A stretch of DNA of 64,000 nt from Balneolaceae bacterium (lineage in GTDB: Bacteria; Bacteroidota; Rhodothermia; Balneolales; Balneolaceae): assembly GCA_017640665.1 (NCBI GenBank), contig JAEPQE010000001.1, positions 1,257,262 through 1,321,261 of the forward strand, given 5' to 3'. The stretch's first letter is position 1. Every line of letters begins with the position of its first letter. A program made the position numbers and the translations under genes. Below are positions 34,431 through 43,535 of this stretch, piece after piece. The notes beneath the pieces were generated by a model. That model searched no databases. It was not told where the DNA came from and worked only from the letters and a program-made list of their open reading frames with translations.

Positions 34431-35621
34431 TTATTTTAATAATGAATCAGTTGCAGTAATGTTGATGATGCCACGATCCAGAAAATCGGAAACTATTTTT
34501 TTACTGATTAGTTGGTTGCCAAAACCAGTGTAATGGTAATTATAGGTTTTTTCAATGGGATATTTGGCTAACAAACTATCTGTACGGATTAATGTATACC
34601 GTGCAGAAATACTGTCAATTACTTTAGGGTTTGGATGGGCTCTATGCTCTATTACAAAATTATTGAGGTCATTATTTGGCAGTTGAACCATAGTAAATTG
34701 TGAATTATGCTCCGTCGAAACCGTATTGAACTGATCCATGATGTAGTACATAATTTTCAATCCTTCTGAGTTATCCTCTATTTGTTCACCTTCAGCGGAA
34801 GCAGCCTCTGAAAAAAATGAATTCATAATTCTGTATGTATAAGACCAACTTAAGAGATGTTCTTCCGCCATCAGTTTGTTATTGGTGAAGTACTCATAGT
34901 CATAAAATTTTGACTGGCCGAAGGCAAGCGGCAGCGTTTTTAAGTATTTCAGGTCAACCTCAGAAATATCGATAAAAGCTAAAGAGTCATTCCGGGAATA
35001 AAGCCTCGGTTTTACAAATGGGAAGCCGGTATATAAATAATAATTCGGGCGGTATACATTCAAATTCCGCCAAAAATTTTCTATTTGAAGCCCAAATAAG
35101 ACGATATCTAATTCGTAATCTACTCCTTCAGTTTTGTATCGCAAATAGGCTTGGGTCATATCGTAGCCACTTACCCCAAAATTGATTATTTCTGTAGAAA
35201 CTCCTTTTTTTTGCAACTCATTTTCTAAGTGAAAAGCCAGTGATTCATCAAAATAAACATCATCGCTATGCATAAAAGAATCACCAAATAATCCGATTCT
35301 GATAACAGAGTCACTTTTTGCTCCAAATTCTTTAAAAGATCGTACGCCGTTAGAGTTCGATACATAAAGTGAATCACGGAATGTACCACGTTCTTTTATT
35401 CTCCAACCTAATGTGTCGTCCAACACAAAGTATTCTGATTTACTAATCTCGGATGTGAGTTCTTCCCAATATGTTTTATCCGGGGTTAATTGAAAAAAAG
35501 AATAAAAGCCCCTGGTGTCGCCTGAGAAATTAACATAGAGATGTAAAAGCGACTCGAGGATGATTAAAGAAACAAGAACTAAATAAATTAGATAAAGGAT
35601 TTTTTTGAAGAAAGACTTCAT
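34431..35621 (-). CDS. Membrane-anchored SGNH/GDSL-type hydrolase
   Basis: The protein has 396 residues with an N-terminal anchor (ILYLIYLVLVSLIILESLL). The SGNH blocks are visible: block I with the nucleophile in GLFGDSFMHSDDV, block II in INFGVSGYDMTQ, and a late His in YNYHYTGFGNQLIS in place of the usual DxxH, so the Asp of the dyad is not obvious. Such proteins include acyl-transferase-like carbohydrate esterases (AlgX/OafB-like). The substrate is probably a surface or secreted polysaccharide, by inference only. Its start follows the GroES-like stop with no gap. Confidence 0.75.
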   Translation of the reverse strand: MKSFFKKILYLIYLVLVSLIILESLLHLYVNFSGDTRGFYSFFQLTPDKTYWEELTSEISKSEYFVLDDTLGWRIKERGTFRDSLYVSNSNGVRSFKEFGAKSDSVIRIGLFGDSFMHSDDVYFDESLAFHLENELQKKGVSTEIINFGVSGYDMTQAYLRYKTEGVDYELDIVLFGLQIENFWRNLNVYRPNYYLYTGFPFVKPRLYSRNDSLAFIDISEVDLKYLKTLPLAFGQSKFYDYEYFTNNKLMAEEHLLSWSYTYRIMNSFFSEAASAEGEQIEDNSEGLKIMYYIMDQFNTVSTEHNSQFTMVQLPNNDLNNFVIEHRAHPNPKVIDSISARYTLIRTDSLLAKYPIEKTYNYHYTGFGNQLISKKIVSDFLDRGIINITATDSLLK

Positions 35622-35984
35622 CTAATGGTCGCGAATTAATAGAAGAATAGAACTGTGCGGGACAATAAGATACTTCTCGTTCTCAAATTCAATTTCAAAA
35701 GAACGGCTTTTCAGGAAAATGGCAAGATCGCCTTCATCAGCCTGCATTCCAATGTATTTTGTGTCTTCGGAAGCTTTCCAGGCTTCATCAACCTCGGGAT
35801 TGGGAATCGGGTAACCCGGACCGGTTTTAAGGATATAACCGCTTTGGATTTCTTCTTTCTCTTTAACGGATGCAGGCAGCACTAAGCCGCTGCGGGTATG
35901 GGTTTCCATATCACGTGGCTTTATCAATACCCGGTCGCCTACTACCACAAACTTGTCAATAGAATTAAGATATTCCTGAATCAT
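35622..35984 (-). CDS. GroES-like (Cpn10 family) protein with an extra insertion
   Basis: The protein has 120 residues. The Cpn10 barrel is recognisable: VVVGDRVLIKPRDMETHTRSGLVLP, the IQSGYILKTGPG strand and the end KYLIVPHSSILLLIRD. It carries an insertion of about 25 residues after GPG (YPIPNPEVDEAWKASEDTKY) not found in ordinary GroES, and there is no groEL beside it. It could be a second, specialised co-chaperone; the main groESL operon is expected elsewhere. Confidence 0.85.
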   Translation of the reverse strand: MIQEYLNSIDKFVVVGDRVLIKPRDMETHTRSGLVLPASVKEKEEIQSGYILKTGPGYPIPNPEVDEAWKASEDTKYIGMQADEGDLAIFLKSRSFEIEFENEKYLIVPHSSILLLIRDH

Positions 35985-36071
35985 TGAATTTTTTTTAGCG
36001 AAGATACAAATTACGAACCTTTTCTGTTCAACCTCGTGTTATACTCTTAGTTCAAACAAATATTTTTAATA

Positions 36072-36917
36072 ATGGATATGAATAACAAACTCTGTGTGAT
36101 AACGGGAGCTAATTCCGGAATAGGTTTCGAAACAGCAAAAGAATTGGCAAAACAAGGCGCTTTTATTGTGATGGTGTGTAGGAATGAGGATAAAGCCGAG
36201 TCAGCTAAAAGGGAGATTTTGCAAGAAAGTCCGAGTAGTGGAATTGACATCATTATATGTGATTTTTCCATTCAGGATGAAATCAGAGCGGCTGCAGATA
36301 AGATAAAAACATCGTATGAAAAGATAGATGTGCTGATCAATAACCATGGTTTCATAGCTGGATCTTATAATGAAACCGTAGATGGTTTAGAGGAAACTTT
36401 CGGAGTAAATCACATTGGATATTTTCTGTTTACCAATTTGTTGTTGGATTCTGTTAAAGCTGCCGGAAATGCACGTATAATTAATGTTGCCTCAGATGCG
36501 CACAAAGGAGGAGAATTCAATCCGGATACCCTCCAATTAAAGGAAAATTACAGTTACTGGAAGGCATATCAGAACTCTAAATTATTCAATATTCTTTTCA
36601 CCATCGAGCTAGCAGAACGCCTAAAAGGAGCCGGAATAACTGCTAATTGTCTGCATCCGGGTGTAATCAAATCAAATTTTGGTAGCAATAGCACCTTACT
36701 GATTCAAATATTTTGGAAGCTGGCGGCACCTTTTATGAAGTCGAATAAGCAGGGAGCACAAACAACGATTTATCTGGCTACTTCTGATGAGGTTGAAGAG
36801 GTAAATGGAGCATATTTCAAGAACAGCAAAGTTACAGCTCCGGCGGATCACGCCTTTGACAAAGAAGCTGCTGAAAAGCTTTGGGAGATTAGTGAAGAAT
36901 TATGTGACATGAACTAG
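36072..36917 (+). CDS. Short-chain dehydrogenase, retinol-dehydrogenase-like
   Basis: The protein has 281 residues. The cofactor motif is TGANSGIG (about 11-18). The NADP-type Arg (VCRNEDKAES), NNHG (about 91-94) and the active site YQNSK with the upstream Ser in VASDAHKGGEF are visible. The long loop between Ser and Tyr and the sequence LHPGVIKSNFG are typical of the RDH/WWOX-type SDR branch. Its end overlaps the convergent PLD gene by 4 nt. Confidence 0.9.
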   Translation: MDMNNKLCVITGANSGIGFETAKELAKQGAFIVMVCRNEDKAESAKREILQESPSSGIDIIICDFSIQDEIRAAADKIKTSYEKIDVLINNHGFIAGSYNETVDGLEETFGVNHIGYFLFTNLLLDSVKAAGNARIINVASDAHKGGEFNPDTLQLKENYSYWKAYQNSKLFNILFTIELAERLKGAGITANCLHPGVIKSNFGSNSTLLIQIFWKLAAPFMKSNKQGAQTTIYLATSDEVEEVNGAYFKNSKVTAPADHAFDKEAAEKLWEISEELCDMN

Positions 36918-38056
36918 AGTTCCTGCTTAAAAATCCGCATAAAACCTTCTGTGGCTCTTCTGAAAATGCTACGTTTTTTCCACCTTCGGGGTAGCACTTT
37001 TTCTGAGTTGGAAAGATCTTCTTCATAATGCCCGGAAAGCTCTTTGTTGATCTTTTCATCAATCAGAACAAGATTAATTTCATCGTCTTTAAGCATAGAA
37101 CGTTGATTGAAATTTCCTGAGCCGACGCAGCTAAGTTCGTCATCCACCAAAATGATCTTAGCATGAAGCATAGTTTTTGTGTAGTAAAAAACTTGTACAC
37201 CTGCGCCTAATAGTTCCTCGAACGAATCCTCGGCTATTACTTTGGTTACTGGTTGATCGGTATGGTTTCCGGGAATCAGAATCCGAACGTCAATTCCGGA
37301 TTCTGATGCAGAAGTAAGTAAGTCTATCATAGCACGATCCGGATTAAAATAAGCGGTACAAATCCAGATTCTTTTTTTAGCTAGTTTGATGAGCGATTGA
37401 TATAGTAATACAATATCGCTCCATCGTACCGAAGAAGAGGTGCGAACGGTTTGAATTAAGGTAGCACCTTTTTCTTCTGATTGATCTTCTCCGACCACTT
37501 CCAGATTGAGATTATCATTTGCTTCAATCCAGTTTTCAATAAAAGCCGATTTAATTCCCGAAACTGCCGGGCCGGTTATTTTAAAATGGGTGTCTCTCCA
37601 TTCAGAAGGATTTCGGGCATCACCTTCCCACTCTTCGGCTATTCCAACACCGCCGGTGAAAGCAACCTTATCATCACAAATCAAAATCTTGCGATGGGTC
37701 CGGTTATCCGTTTTCCAGATTTTCCATCGAATTAAAGGTCGGAACCAAATAACATTCACCCCGGATTCGCTCATCATGTCTACCAGCTTCTGCTCCATGG
37801 GCAGTGCACCGTACGCATCCAAAAGTACCCGTACAGTAACACCGTTTTGAGCTTTTTTCGATAATGCTTTAGCAAATTCAGTAGCTATATCTCCTTTCCA
37901 ATAAACAAAGGTAAGAAAGTCGATGCTGGAGGTAGCTTCCTTTATAGCACCCAGCATGGCAGGAAAAATCCGATCACCATTTTTTAAAACAGAAACGGAA
38001 TTCCCTTCAGAAAAGGGAATTCCGATCGTTTGTTCTAAAACTTTTTGACTATCCAA
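36914..38056 (-). CDS. Phospholipase D-like cardiolipin synthase family protein
   Basis: The protein has 380 residues. Two HKD motifs are visible: THRKILICDDKVAFTGGVG and HAKIILVDDELSCVGSGNFNQRS. It lacks the N-terminal double transmembrane segment of classic ClsA, so it may be the ClsB-like or a soluble type. A basic C-terminal tail (WKKRSIFRRATEGFMRIFKQ) may bind the membrane. The probable reaction is phosphatidyl transfer to make cardiolipin, although other PLD activities are possible. Its start lies 11 nt after the stop of the DUF1328 gene upstream, so it is part of a three-gene operon. Confidence 0.9.
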   Translation of the reverse strand: MDSQKVLEQTIGIPFSEGNSVSVLKNGDRIFPAMLGAIKEATSSIDFLTFVYWKGDIATEFAKALSKKAQNGVTVRVLLDAYGALPMEQKLVDMMSESGVNVIWFRPLIRWKIWKTDNRTHRKILICDDKVAFTGGVGIAEEWEGDARNPSEWRDTHFKITGPAVSGIKSAFIENWIEANDNLNLEVVGEDQSEEKGATLIQTVRTSSSVRWSDIVLLYQSLIKLAKKRIWICTAYFNPDRAMIDLLTSASESGIDVRILIPGNHTDQPVTKVIAEDSFEELLGAGVQVFYYTKTMLHAKIILVDDELSCVGSGNFNQRSMLKDDEINLVLIDEKINKELSGHYEEDLSNSEKVLPRRWKKRSIFRRATEGFMRIFKQEL

Positions 38057-38067
38057 TTATAGGAGTG

Positions 38068-38232
38068 CTAGGTTTTGGGTTTCTTTCCCATAATAAGCGA
38101 AACCACAAAAAGAACAACAAATACATAAAAGAAAATTTTTGCTATTCCTACGGCCGCTCCCGCAATTCCTCCAAATCCAAGTATGGCTGCAATTAATGCG
38201 ACTACAAAAAAGGTAATACTCCATCTTAACAT
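38068..38232 (-). CDS. DUF1328 (YtjA/UPF0391) small membrane protein
   Basis: I translated this short frame by hand: ATG at 38232, TAG at 38070-38068, 54 residues, preceded by AGGAG seven nucleotides before the start. It reads [19 protein letters not shown], then [20 protein letters not shown] and [15 protein letters not shown], an almost full-length match to the YtjA pattern (RWxIxFLVIALIAAxLGFGGxAGxAxxIAKI). It lies 9 nt downstream of another small membrane gene and 11 nt before the PLD gene. Such genes are often induced by envelope or osmotic stress. Confidence 0.9.
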   Translation of the reverse strand: MLRWSITFFVVALIAAILGFGGIAGAAVGIAKIFFYVFVVLFVVSLIMGKKPKT

Positions 38233-38241
38233 AATTTTCTC

Positions 38242-38439
38242 CTATTTAACTCTTGTAATTACGATTCCTGCCAGCATAACAATGGCAGAAACAAGAACGG
38301 GAACATAATCACCGGTACTTATTGCGACATCTGCTCCGAGGGCTTCAAATGATTCTGAATCCTGGAAATATTGGTATCCGAAATACAGAACACCTAATAA
38401 TCCTCCTCCTGCTAAAATGCTTCCTATTGTTTTTTTCAT
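38242..38439 (-). CDS. Small membrane protein, probable stress-type
   Basis: This 65-residue protein has two hydrophobic helices: IGSILAGGGLLGVLYFGYQYF (about 5-25) and VPVLVSAIVMLAGIVITRV (about 46-64). They are joined by a short acidic loop (DSESFEALGADVAISTGD). Similar small proteins occur beside DUF1328 genes. It is first gene of a three-gene operon with DUF1328 and the PLD protein. Its function is unknown. Confidence 0.75.
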   Translation of the reverse strand: MKKTIGSILAGGGLLGVLYFGYQYFQDSESFEALGADVAISTGDYVPVLVSAIVMLAGIVITRVK

Positions 38440-38591
38440 AATGCGTGTGATTAGTTAGTATTTATATATATATAGAAAGGCGAAAAGAGCACTAATTGTT
38501 TCAATAATTAATAATCACAGATGTTCTGTAAAAAATTGTAGAGACTGCATCTCTCATAGCGGCATTTCGTTTAGGGTTGAAAAATCATGCT

Positions 38592-39536
38592 ATGAGAAAA
38601 ATATTACTAACTTTTTGCCTAACTACTTTTTCAATATTTGTATCCGCCCAGGAGTTTGATGCCACATCGGTGGTTACAGAGCTAGCAGATTTAATGAATC
38701 GAAACTATGTGTACCCTGAACATGGGGAAGCCATGTATACGTTACTGATCAACAAACTGAATAACGGGGAATACGATCAGTTTGAAACCAAAAAAGAGCT
38801 GGCCAGCGCGTTAGATGCTGACCTAAAGTCAGTTGTTTACGATAAACATATACGAGTGAGTTTTGATCGGGAGCGTGCAAACCGAATTCAAAACAGAGAC
38901 CCAAATGGAGGCAGGGAACCCTTGGCGAATAGCGGGTTCGAGAAAGTAGAAATTCTAGAGCATAATATCGGATATCTTGATTTAAGAGGATTTGTTGACA
39001 TTCGTTATGCGGAAGACGATGCAATACCGGCGATGGATAAACTCATTCAGGCGGATGCCATAATCTTTGATTTACGACAAAATGGTGGAGGATCTCCCTC
39101 TATGATTAGGTTCATATCCAGTTATATTTTCGGGGACGTACCAGTTCACTTAAATACGTTTTACTGGAGGCCCGGCGATAGCTATTCCGAAACCTGGACT
39201 AATCCCGAATTTGCTTCAGTACGAAAACCGGATATCCCTGTTTTTGTGCTTACCAGCGACTACACTTTCTCAGCTGCCGAGGAATTTACCTACAATTTGA
39301 AGCATACAAAACGGGCAACCATTGTGGGAGAAGTAACTGGGGGAGGCGCTCATCCGGGCGGTCCTTCTGTATTCGGTGATGGGTTTATTGTGAATATTCC
39401 AAGGGGTCGGGCTATCAACCCAATCACAAAAAAAAACTGGGAGGGTGTTGGAGTGGTGCCACATATTTTAACTTCCAGTGAAGATGCACTCGATAAAGCG
39501 ATTGAACTTGCAGAAAAGGCTCTCAATAAGAACTAG
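38592..39536 (+). CDS. S41-family peptidase, secreted
   Basis: I choose the ATG at 38592 (MRKILLTFCLTTFSIFVSAQ, a signal peptide); a TTG at 38577 would add five residues. The 314-residue protein has the N-terminal helical bundle (VVTELADLMNRNYVYPEHG) and the S41 core IGYLDLRGF, AIIFDLRQNGGGSPSMIRFIS, VLTSDYTFSAAEEFTYNLK (nucleophile Ser in FSAAEEF) and GEVTGGGAHPGG. No PDZ domain is visible, unlike CtpA, so it resembles the tricorn/retinol-binding-protein-like S41B branch. It is monocistronic. Confidence 0.9.
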   Translation: MRKILLTFCLTTFSIFVSAQEFDATSVVTELADLMNRNYVYPEHGEAMYTLLINKLNNGEYDQFETKKELASALDADLKSVVYDKHIRVSFDRERANRIQNRDPNGGREPLANSGFEKVEILEHNIGYLDLRGFVDIRYAEDDAIPAMDKLIQADAIIFDLRQNGGGSPSMIRFISSYIFGDVPVHLNTFYWRPGDSYSETWTNPEFASVRKPDIPVFVLTSDYTFSAAEEFTYNLKHTKRATIVGEVTGGGAHPGGPSVFGDGFIVNIPRGRAINPITKKNWEGVGVVPHILTSSEDALDKAIELAEKALNKN

Positions 39537-40208
39537 CTAATCCTGAAAGTGGCGTGTTAGTACTTCACTCATATAGTCAAAAAATGGACGGATAGTTAAG
39601 AATGATTTAGTTACTTCGAAAACGAAATCCTCCGAAAAGACTTCCTTCTCAGTAAACTGCTTTGAGAAAATGTACCCCTTATGCCGGATCAAATCTATGT
39701 TGGGGTCGTCTTTTGCATATCCACGAGGAGCCGTTTTAACCGTTTCTCCTTCCAGTTCACCCCACACTTTTTTGAAGCCCGGGTTATTGATGATTTCCCG
39801 GAAAGGGTTGGCATCGTGGGATAACTCATCGCGAATAAGCTTAATGTCGTCTTTGTCAGGCTGCCAGAACCCTGCTGCTATAAAGGTTTTTCCCGGCTCA
39901 AAATGAATGTAATATCCTCCACGCAGCCATCGTGTAGCCCGCTTCAGGGAAGCGGCAAAATGAGTTTTATAGGGTGATTTATCTTTCGCAAAACGAACAT
40001 CCCGGTAGATTCTGAACATCGCTTTCTTTCCAGAATCATTTTCAATGTTGTCTATCTTTTTCATCTCGGCTATTAAGGCGTCTATGAAATGGATAATGTT
40101 TTGATGAGCTTTCAGATAAATTGGTTTGTTCTCTGTAAACCACTCCCGGTTGTTATTCTTTTTAAGGTCTTCCAGAAATTGATAGGATTTTTTTTGTATC
40201 TGACTCAT
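39537..40208 (-). CDS. DUF2461 domain protein
   Basis: The protein has 223 residues and matches DUF2461 (TIGR02453) throughout: FLEDLKKNNNREWFTENKPIYL, AMFRIYRDVRFAKDKSPYKTHFAA, RGGYYIHFEPGKTFIAAGFW, APRGYAKDDPNIDLIRHKGYIFSKQF. The function is unknown. It overlaps the YdeI-like gene start region by 4 nt (ATGA), so the two are coupled. Confidence 0.92.
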   Translation of the reverse strand: MSQIQKKSYQFLEDLKKNNNREWFTENKPIYLKAHQNIIHFIDALIAEMKKIDNIENDSGKKAMFRIYRDVRFAKDKSPYKTHFAASLKRATRWLRGGYYIHFEPGKTFIAAGFWQPDKDDIKLIRDELSHDANPFREIINNPGFKKVWGELEGETVKTAPRGYAKDDPNIDLIRHKGYIFSKQFTEKEVFSEDFVFEVTKSFLTIRPFFDYMSEVLTRHFQD

Positions 40209-40834
40209 TTTAATTTCTTGCCCTCGCTTAAAAGTTGGATTGTTTTTTTGATTCTGTGCTTTCGGGTTTCTTCCTTTTTAGCATCATGAATCCACCCCAC
40301 ATATTCTCTTTTGTGACTGAAGGCAAGCTCATCAAAAAATTTCCTGACCTCTGGATTTAAATTAAATTCAGCAATCAAGTCATCAGGAGGAATTACCGTT
40401 TTAGTTTTGCGGTCTACCCCGGGAGGATCCTGCCCAAGTTTAGAGGGTTTCTTACGGTCCTTCTTTTTGACTAGTCGCATGCTCGACCAGTTTTCATTCA
40501 TTGAAATCAACCGGACAGGCTCCATTCCAAACACCTTTAATGCATTCCAGGTAATATCCCGGTTTAGATCAGTTTCAATATCTCCGGATTTCTTCGGATA
40601 ACTCAACCAAAGTTGACCGTCTTTTTTGGGGAGATCAGACGCTTGAGGAATCCATTTTTTTAGTTCTTCTTCACTCCGCGTGAATAAGATCACAGAGTCG
40701 TAATCCTGATCAGTAGCTGCATTAAACTCAACGCGAACCCCTTCAAAAAGAGGATGAATAGATGGGTTAGAGTTCATTAGTAAAACAGAAAACTCTTCTT
40801 TTATTTGAAGTTTTTTGAGCAGTGTGTTGTTCAT
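40205..40834 (-). CDS. YdeI/OmpD-associated family protein with DUF3052-like N-terminus
   Basis: The protein has 209 residues. The N-terminal half (LLKKLQIKEEFSVLLMNSNP, then WLSYPKKSGDIETDLNRDITWNALKVFGMEPVRLIS) resembles the small DUF3052 domain. The C-terminal half holds the OmdA/YdeI motif (FFDELAFSHKREYVGWIHDAKKEETRKHRIKKTIQLL). Family members are linked to acid or antimicrobial peptide tolerance, but the mechanism is unclear. It is coupled to DUF2461 by ATGA. Confidence 0.85.
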   Translation of the reverse strand: MNNTLLKKLQIKEEFSVLLMNSNPSIHPLFEGVRVEFNAATDQDYDSVILFTRSEEELKKWIPQASDLPKKDGQLWLSYPKKSGDIETDLNRDITWNALKVFGMEPVRLISMNENWSSMRLVKKKDRKKPSKLGQDPPGVDRKTKTVIPPDDLIAEFNLNPEVRKFFDELAFSHKREYVGWIHDAKKEETRKHRIKKTIQLLSEGKKLK

Positions 40835-40999
40835 TAAAGTCTATATAAACCATTTTTGTATTCCATGAAAGTGAACAATCCAAAGTTATCATTCAACATC
40901 TCCTTTCAATTTAAAATCTTTCTTCATTTATTAGCCGTGGTTTGCGGGAGCACACGTTCTTAAACAACCAAAATATGGATCACTAAACACATTGGAGAC

Positions 41000-42160
41000 A
41001 TGAAGAACAGAAAGTTAAGAATGGGCATGGTAGGTGGAGGAGTTGGCGCATTTATTGGCGCGGTTCATCGATTGGCTGCAAACCTGGATGGACAAATTGA
41101 ATTAGTTTGCGGGGCATTCAGCAGTAGTCCCGAGAAGTCAAAGCTAACCGGCGAAGAGCTTTATTTAGATCCTACACGAGTGTATGGAAGCTTTAAAGAA
41201 ATGATTGAAACCGAAGCGGGGCTTCCCGAGGATGTTCGGATGGATTTTGTTTCGATTGTTACTCCAAATCACGTACACGCCGACCCGGCACTAATGGCGC
41301 TTGAACATGGTTTCCCTGTAATTATTGATAAGCCACTTTGCTTCAATATGGAAGAAGCCTTTGCAATTCGTAATAAAGTGAAGGAGACAGGATTGCCATT
41401 CGCACTCACCCATACCTATACAGGTTATCCTATGGTGAAGGAAGCCAGACAACAAGTGAAGTCCGGGAAGTTCGGGGAAATCAGGAAAATTATGGTGGAA
41501 TACCCACAAGGATGGTTAGCAGAGAAACTCGAAGATTCTGACCAAAAGCAGGCTGCCTGGAGAACCGATCCTAAACGTTCCGGGAAGAGCGGAGCTTACG
41601 GAGATATTGGAACCCATGCAGCTAATATGGCTGAGTATGTATCAGGATTAAAGGTCACTAAAGTGCTTTCTCAACTTACAAAGGTAGTTCCCGGTCGGTT
41701 ATTGGATGACGATGCCAATGCTCTCCTCGAATTTGAAGGCGGGGTTCCGGGCGTGCTTTCTGTGTCGCAGGTTTCTGCGGGAGAAGAGAACGCCATCAAA
41801 GTAAGAGTATATGGCGAAAAGGGCGGAGTGATCTGGACTCAGCGTGACCCAAATAGCCTGATTGTAACCTGGGGAGATAAACCACACGAGACCTATCGAA
41901 CCGGAACAGGTTATGTATCTGAAGCAGCGCAAGCGAATTCAAGAACACCGGCAGGACATCCCGAGGGATACTTGGAAGCATTCGCTAACATCTACCGGAA
42001 TTTTGTGATGCATCTCAGAGCTCGGGCAGCAGGCGAAAAACATGACATGGAAATCTATGACTATCCGGATATTGACGAAGGAGTTCATGGGATGAGCATG
42101 GTGGATGCAGTAGTAGAATCTACCGAAAATGGAAATCTATGGACGGAAGTGAAATTTTAA
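41000..42160 (+). CDS. Gfo/Idh/MocA-family sugar oxidoreductase
   Basis: The protein has 386 residues and a GGAGA ribosome site 1 nt before the ATG region. The Rossmann motif is GMVGGGVGAFIGAVHRLAA, followed by DFVSIVTPNHVHADPALMAL, the catalytic Lys in VIIDKPLCFNMEEA, and GAYGDIGTHAANMAEYV in the substrate domain. The family oxidises or epimerises sugars and cyclitols with NAD(P). It is followed 67 nt later by a TIM-barrel isomerase, a usual catabolic pairing; the sugar is not identifiable. Confidence 0.93.
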   Translation: MKNRKLRMGMVGGGVGAFIGAVHRLAANLDGQIELVCGAFSSSPEKSKLTGEELYLDPTRVYGSFKEMIETEAGLPEDVRMDFVSIVTPNHVHADPALMALEHGFPVIIDKPLCFNMEEAFAIRNKVKETGLPFALTHTYTGYPMVKEARQQVKSGKFGEIRKIMVEYPQGWLAEKLEDSDQKQAAWRTDPKRSGKSGAYGDIGTHAANMAEYVSGLKVTKVLSQLTKVVPGRLLDDDANALLEFEGGVPGVLSVSQVSAGEENAIKVRVYGEKGGVIWTQRDPNSLIVTWGDKPHETYRTGTGYVSEAAQANSRTPAGHPEGYLEAFANIYRNFVMHLRARAAGEKHDMEIYDYPDIDEGVHGMSMVDAVVESTENGNLWTEVKF

Positions 42161-42227
42161 CTGTTAAGTGATTAATGCTGAATGTTTCATTTAACACTTT
42201 ACATTTAGCATTCAAAATTGGAGAATT

Positions 42228-43283
42228 ATGAAGACTATAAAAGGTCCCGCAATTTTTTTAGCTCAATTTATGGACGATACCGAGCCATTCAATAACCTTA
42301 AAAATATATGTGAATGGGCATCCGGATTAGGCTATAAAGCCGTTCAGATTCCGAGCTGGGATGCTCGTGTGATCGACTTAGAAAAAGCGGGAACAAGCAA
42401 AGACTATTGCGATGAAATAAAAGGCATTGCCAACGAAGCCGGAGTAGAAATTTCGGAACTTTCTACTCATTTGCAGGGACAGTTAGTTGCTGTGCATCCT
42501 GCTTTCGATACGATGTTTGATGGATTTGCTCCGGAACACCTTCACGGCAAACCAAAAGAAAGAACGGAATGGGCAAAACAACAGGTGAAGTGGGCAGCTA
42601 CGGCGAGTAAACATTTTGGCATTGATGTAATGGCAAGTTTCTCCGGCGCCTTAGCGTGGCCGTTTGTGTATCCCTGGCCGCAGCGACCGGCTGGATTAAT
42701 AGAAAATGCTTTCGAAGAATTAGCGAAACGTTGGATGCCTGTTTTAGATCATTGTAAAAACGAAGGTGTGGATGTATGCTATGAAATCCATCCCGGAGAA
42801 GATCTGCACGATGGGGTAACTTTTGAGCGTTTTCTTGAAGCAACAAATAATCATAGTGCGGTAAAGATGTTGTATGATCCGAGTCATTATGTGCTTCAGC
42901 AACTGGATTACTTACAACACATCGACTTTTATCACGAGCACATCCGCATGTTTCATGTAAAGGACGCAGAATTCAACCCAACTGGAAAATCAGGTGTTTA
43001 TGGTGGATACCAGGGCTGGGCAGATCGCCCGGGAAGATTCCGTTCTTTAGGCGACGGTCAGGTTGATTTTGCAGCGATTTTCTCTAAGCTAAGTCAGTAT
43101 GGGTTTGATGGCTGGGCCGTAATGGAATGGGAGTGCTGCATTAAATCACCGCAACAAGGGGCTGAAGAAGGTGCGCCTTTTATTGATGCCCATATTATCA
43201 ACGTAACCGAAAAAGCCTTCGATGACTTTGCCGGTGGCGATGTGGATGAGGCAACCAATAAGAAGATTTTGGGGATTGATTAG
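42228..43283 (+). CDS. Sugar phosphate isomerase/epimerase, xylose-isomerase-like TIM barrel
   Basis: The protein has 351 residues. Metal-ligand blocks of the AP-endonuclease-2 fold are visible: Glu in VCYEIHPGEDLHDG, Asp in MLYDPSHYVLQ, His in MFHVKDAEF, and a late Glu in AVMEWECCIKSP. The barrel opens with FNNLKNICEWASGLGYKAVQI. Together with the upstream oxidoreductase it probably converts a sugar or cyclitol. The region after it (43284-43535) holds repeats, not a gene. Confidence 0.9.
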   Translation: MKTIKGPAIFLAQFMDDTEPFNNLKNICEWASGLGYKAVQIPSWDARVIDLEKAGTSKDYCDEIKGIANEAGVEISELSTHLQGQLVAVHPAFDTMFDGFAPEHLHGKPKERTEWAKQQVKWAATASKHFGIDVMASFSGALAWPFVYPWPQRPAGLIENAFEELAKRWMPVLDHCKNEGVDVCYEIHPGEDLHDGVTFERFLEATNNHSAVKMLYDPSHYVLQQLDYLQHIDFYHEHIRMFHVKDAEFNPTGKSGVYGGYQGWADRPGRFRSLGDGQVDFAAIFSKLSQYGFDGWAVMEWECCIKSPQQGAEEGAPFIDAHIINVTEKAFDDFAGGDVDEATNKKILGID

Positions 43284-43316
43284 TACAATTAATCAATGAT
43301 CAATTAATTTTGGCTT

Positions 43317-43406
43317 GTCATTTCGAGCGAATGCGAGAAATCTAAAGAGTGAGTACCGAGAAAGGATTCTTTAGATTTCTCAGTAGCTATACTCCTTCGG
43401 AATGAC
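43317..43406. repeat. REP-like inverted repeat, copy 3
   Basis: The left arm GTCATTTCGAGCGAATGCGA continues GAAATCTAAAGA; the right arm is its imperfect reverse complement, TCTTTAGATTTCTCAG...CTTCGGAATGAC. It is the clearest copy and shares its outer end with the element at 4983. Beyond it (43407-43535) is a second set of short inverted segments (GTCCTGTTCGAGGCAGGAC; CTTCTCCAAAAGAGGGACAGG). The whole 43284-43535 gap holds no gene. Confidence 0.7.
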
Positions 43407-43535
43407 AGGAGAAAAGTCCTGTTCGAGGCAGGACTGGGGTAGGAAGTGGTTATGAAGCAGCTCCGCCTTCTCTCTGATCAACACCCAAGTGCGCTGATCT
43501 TGTCCTTCTCCAAAAGAGGGACAGGCCCTCAAACC

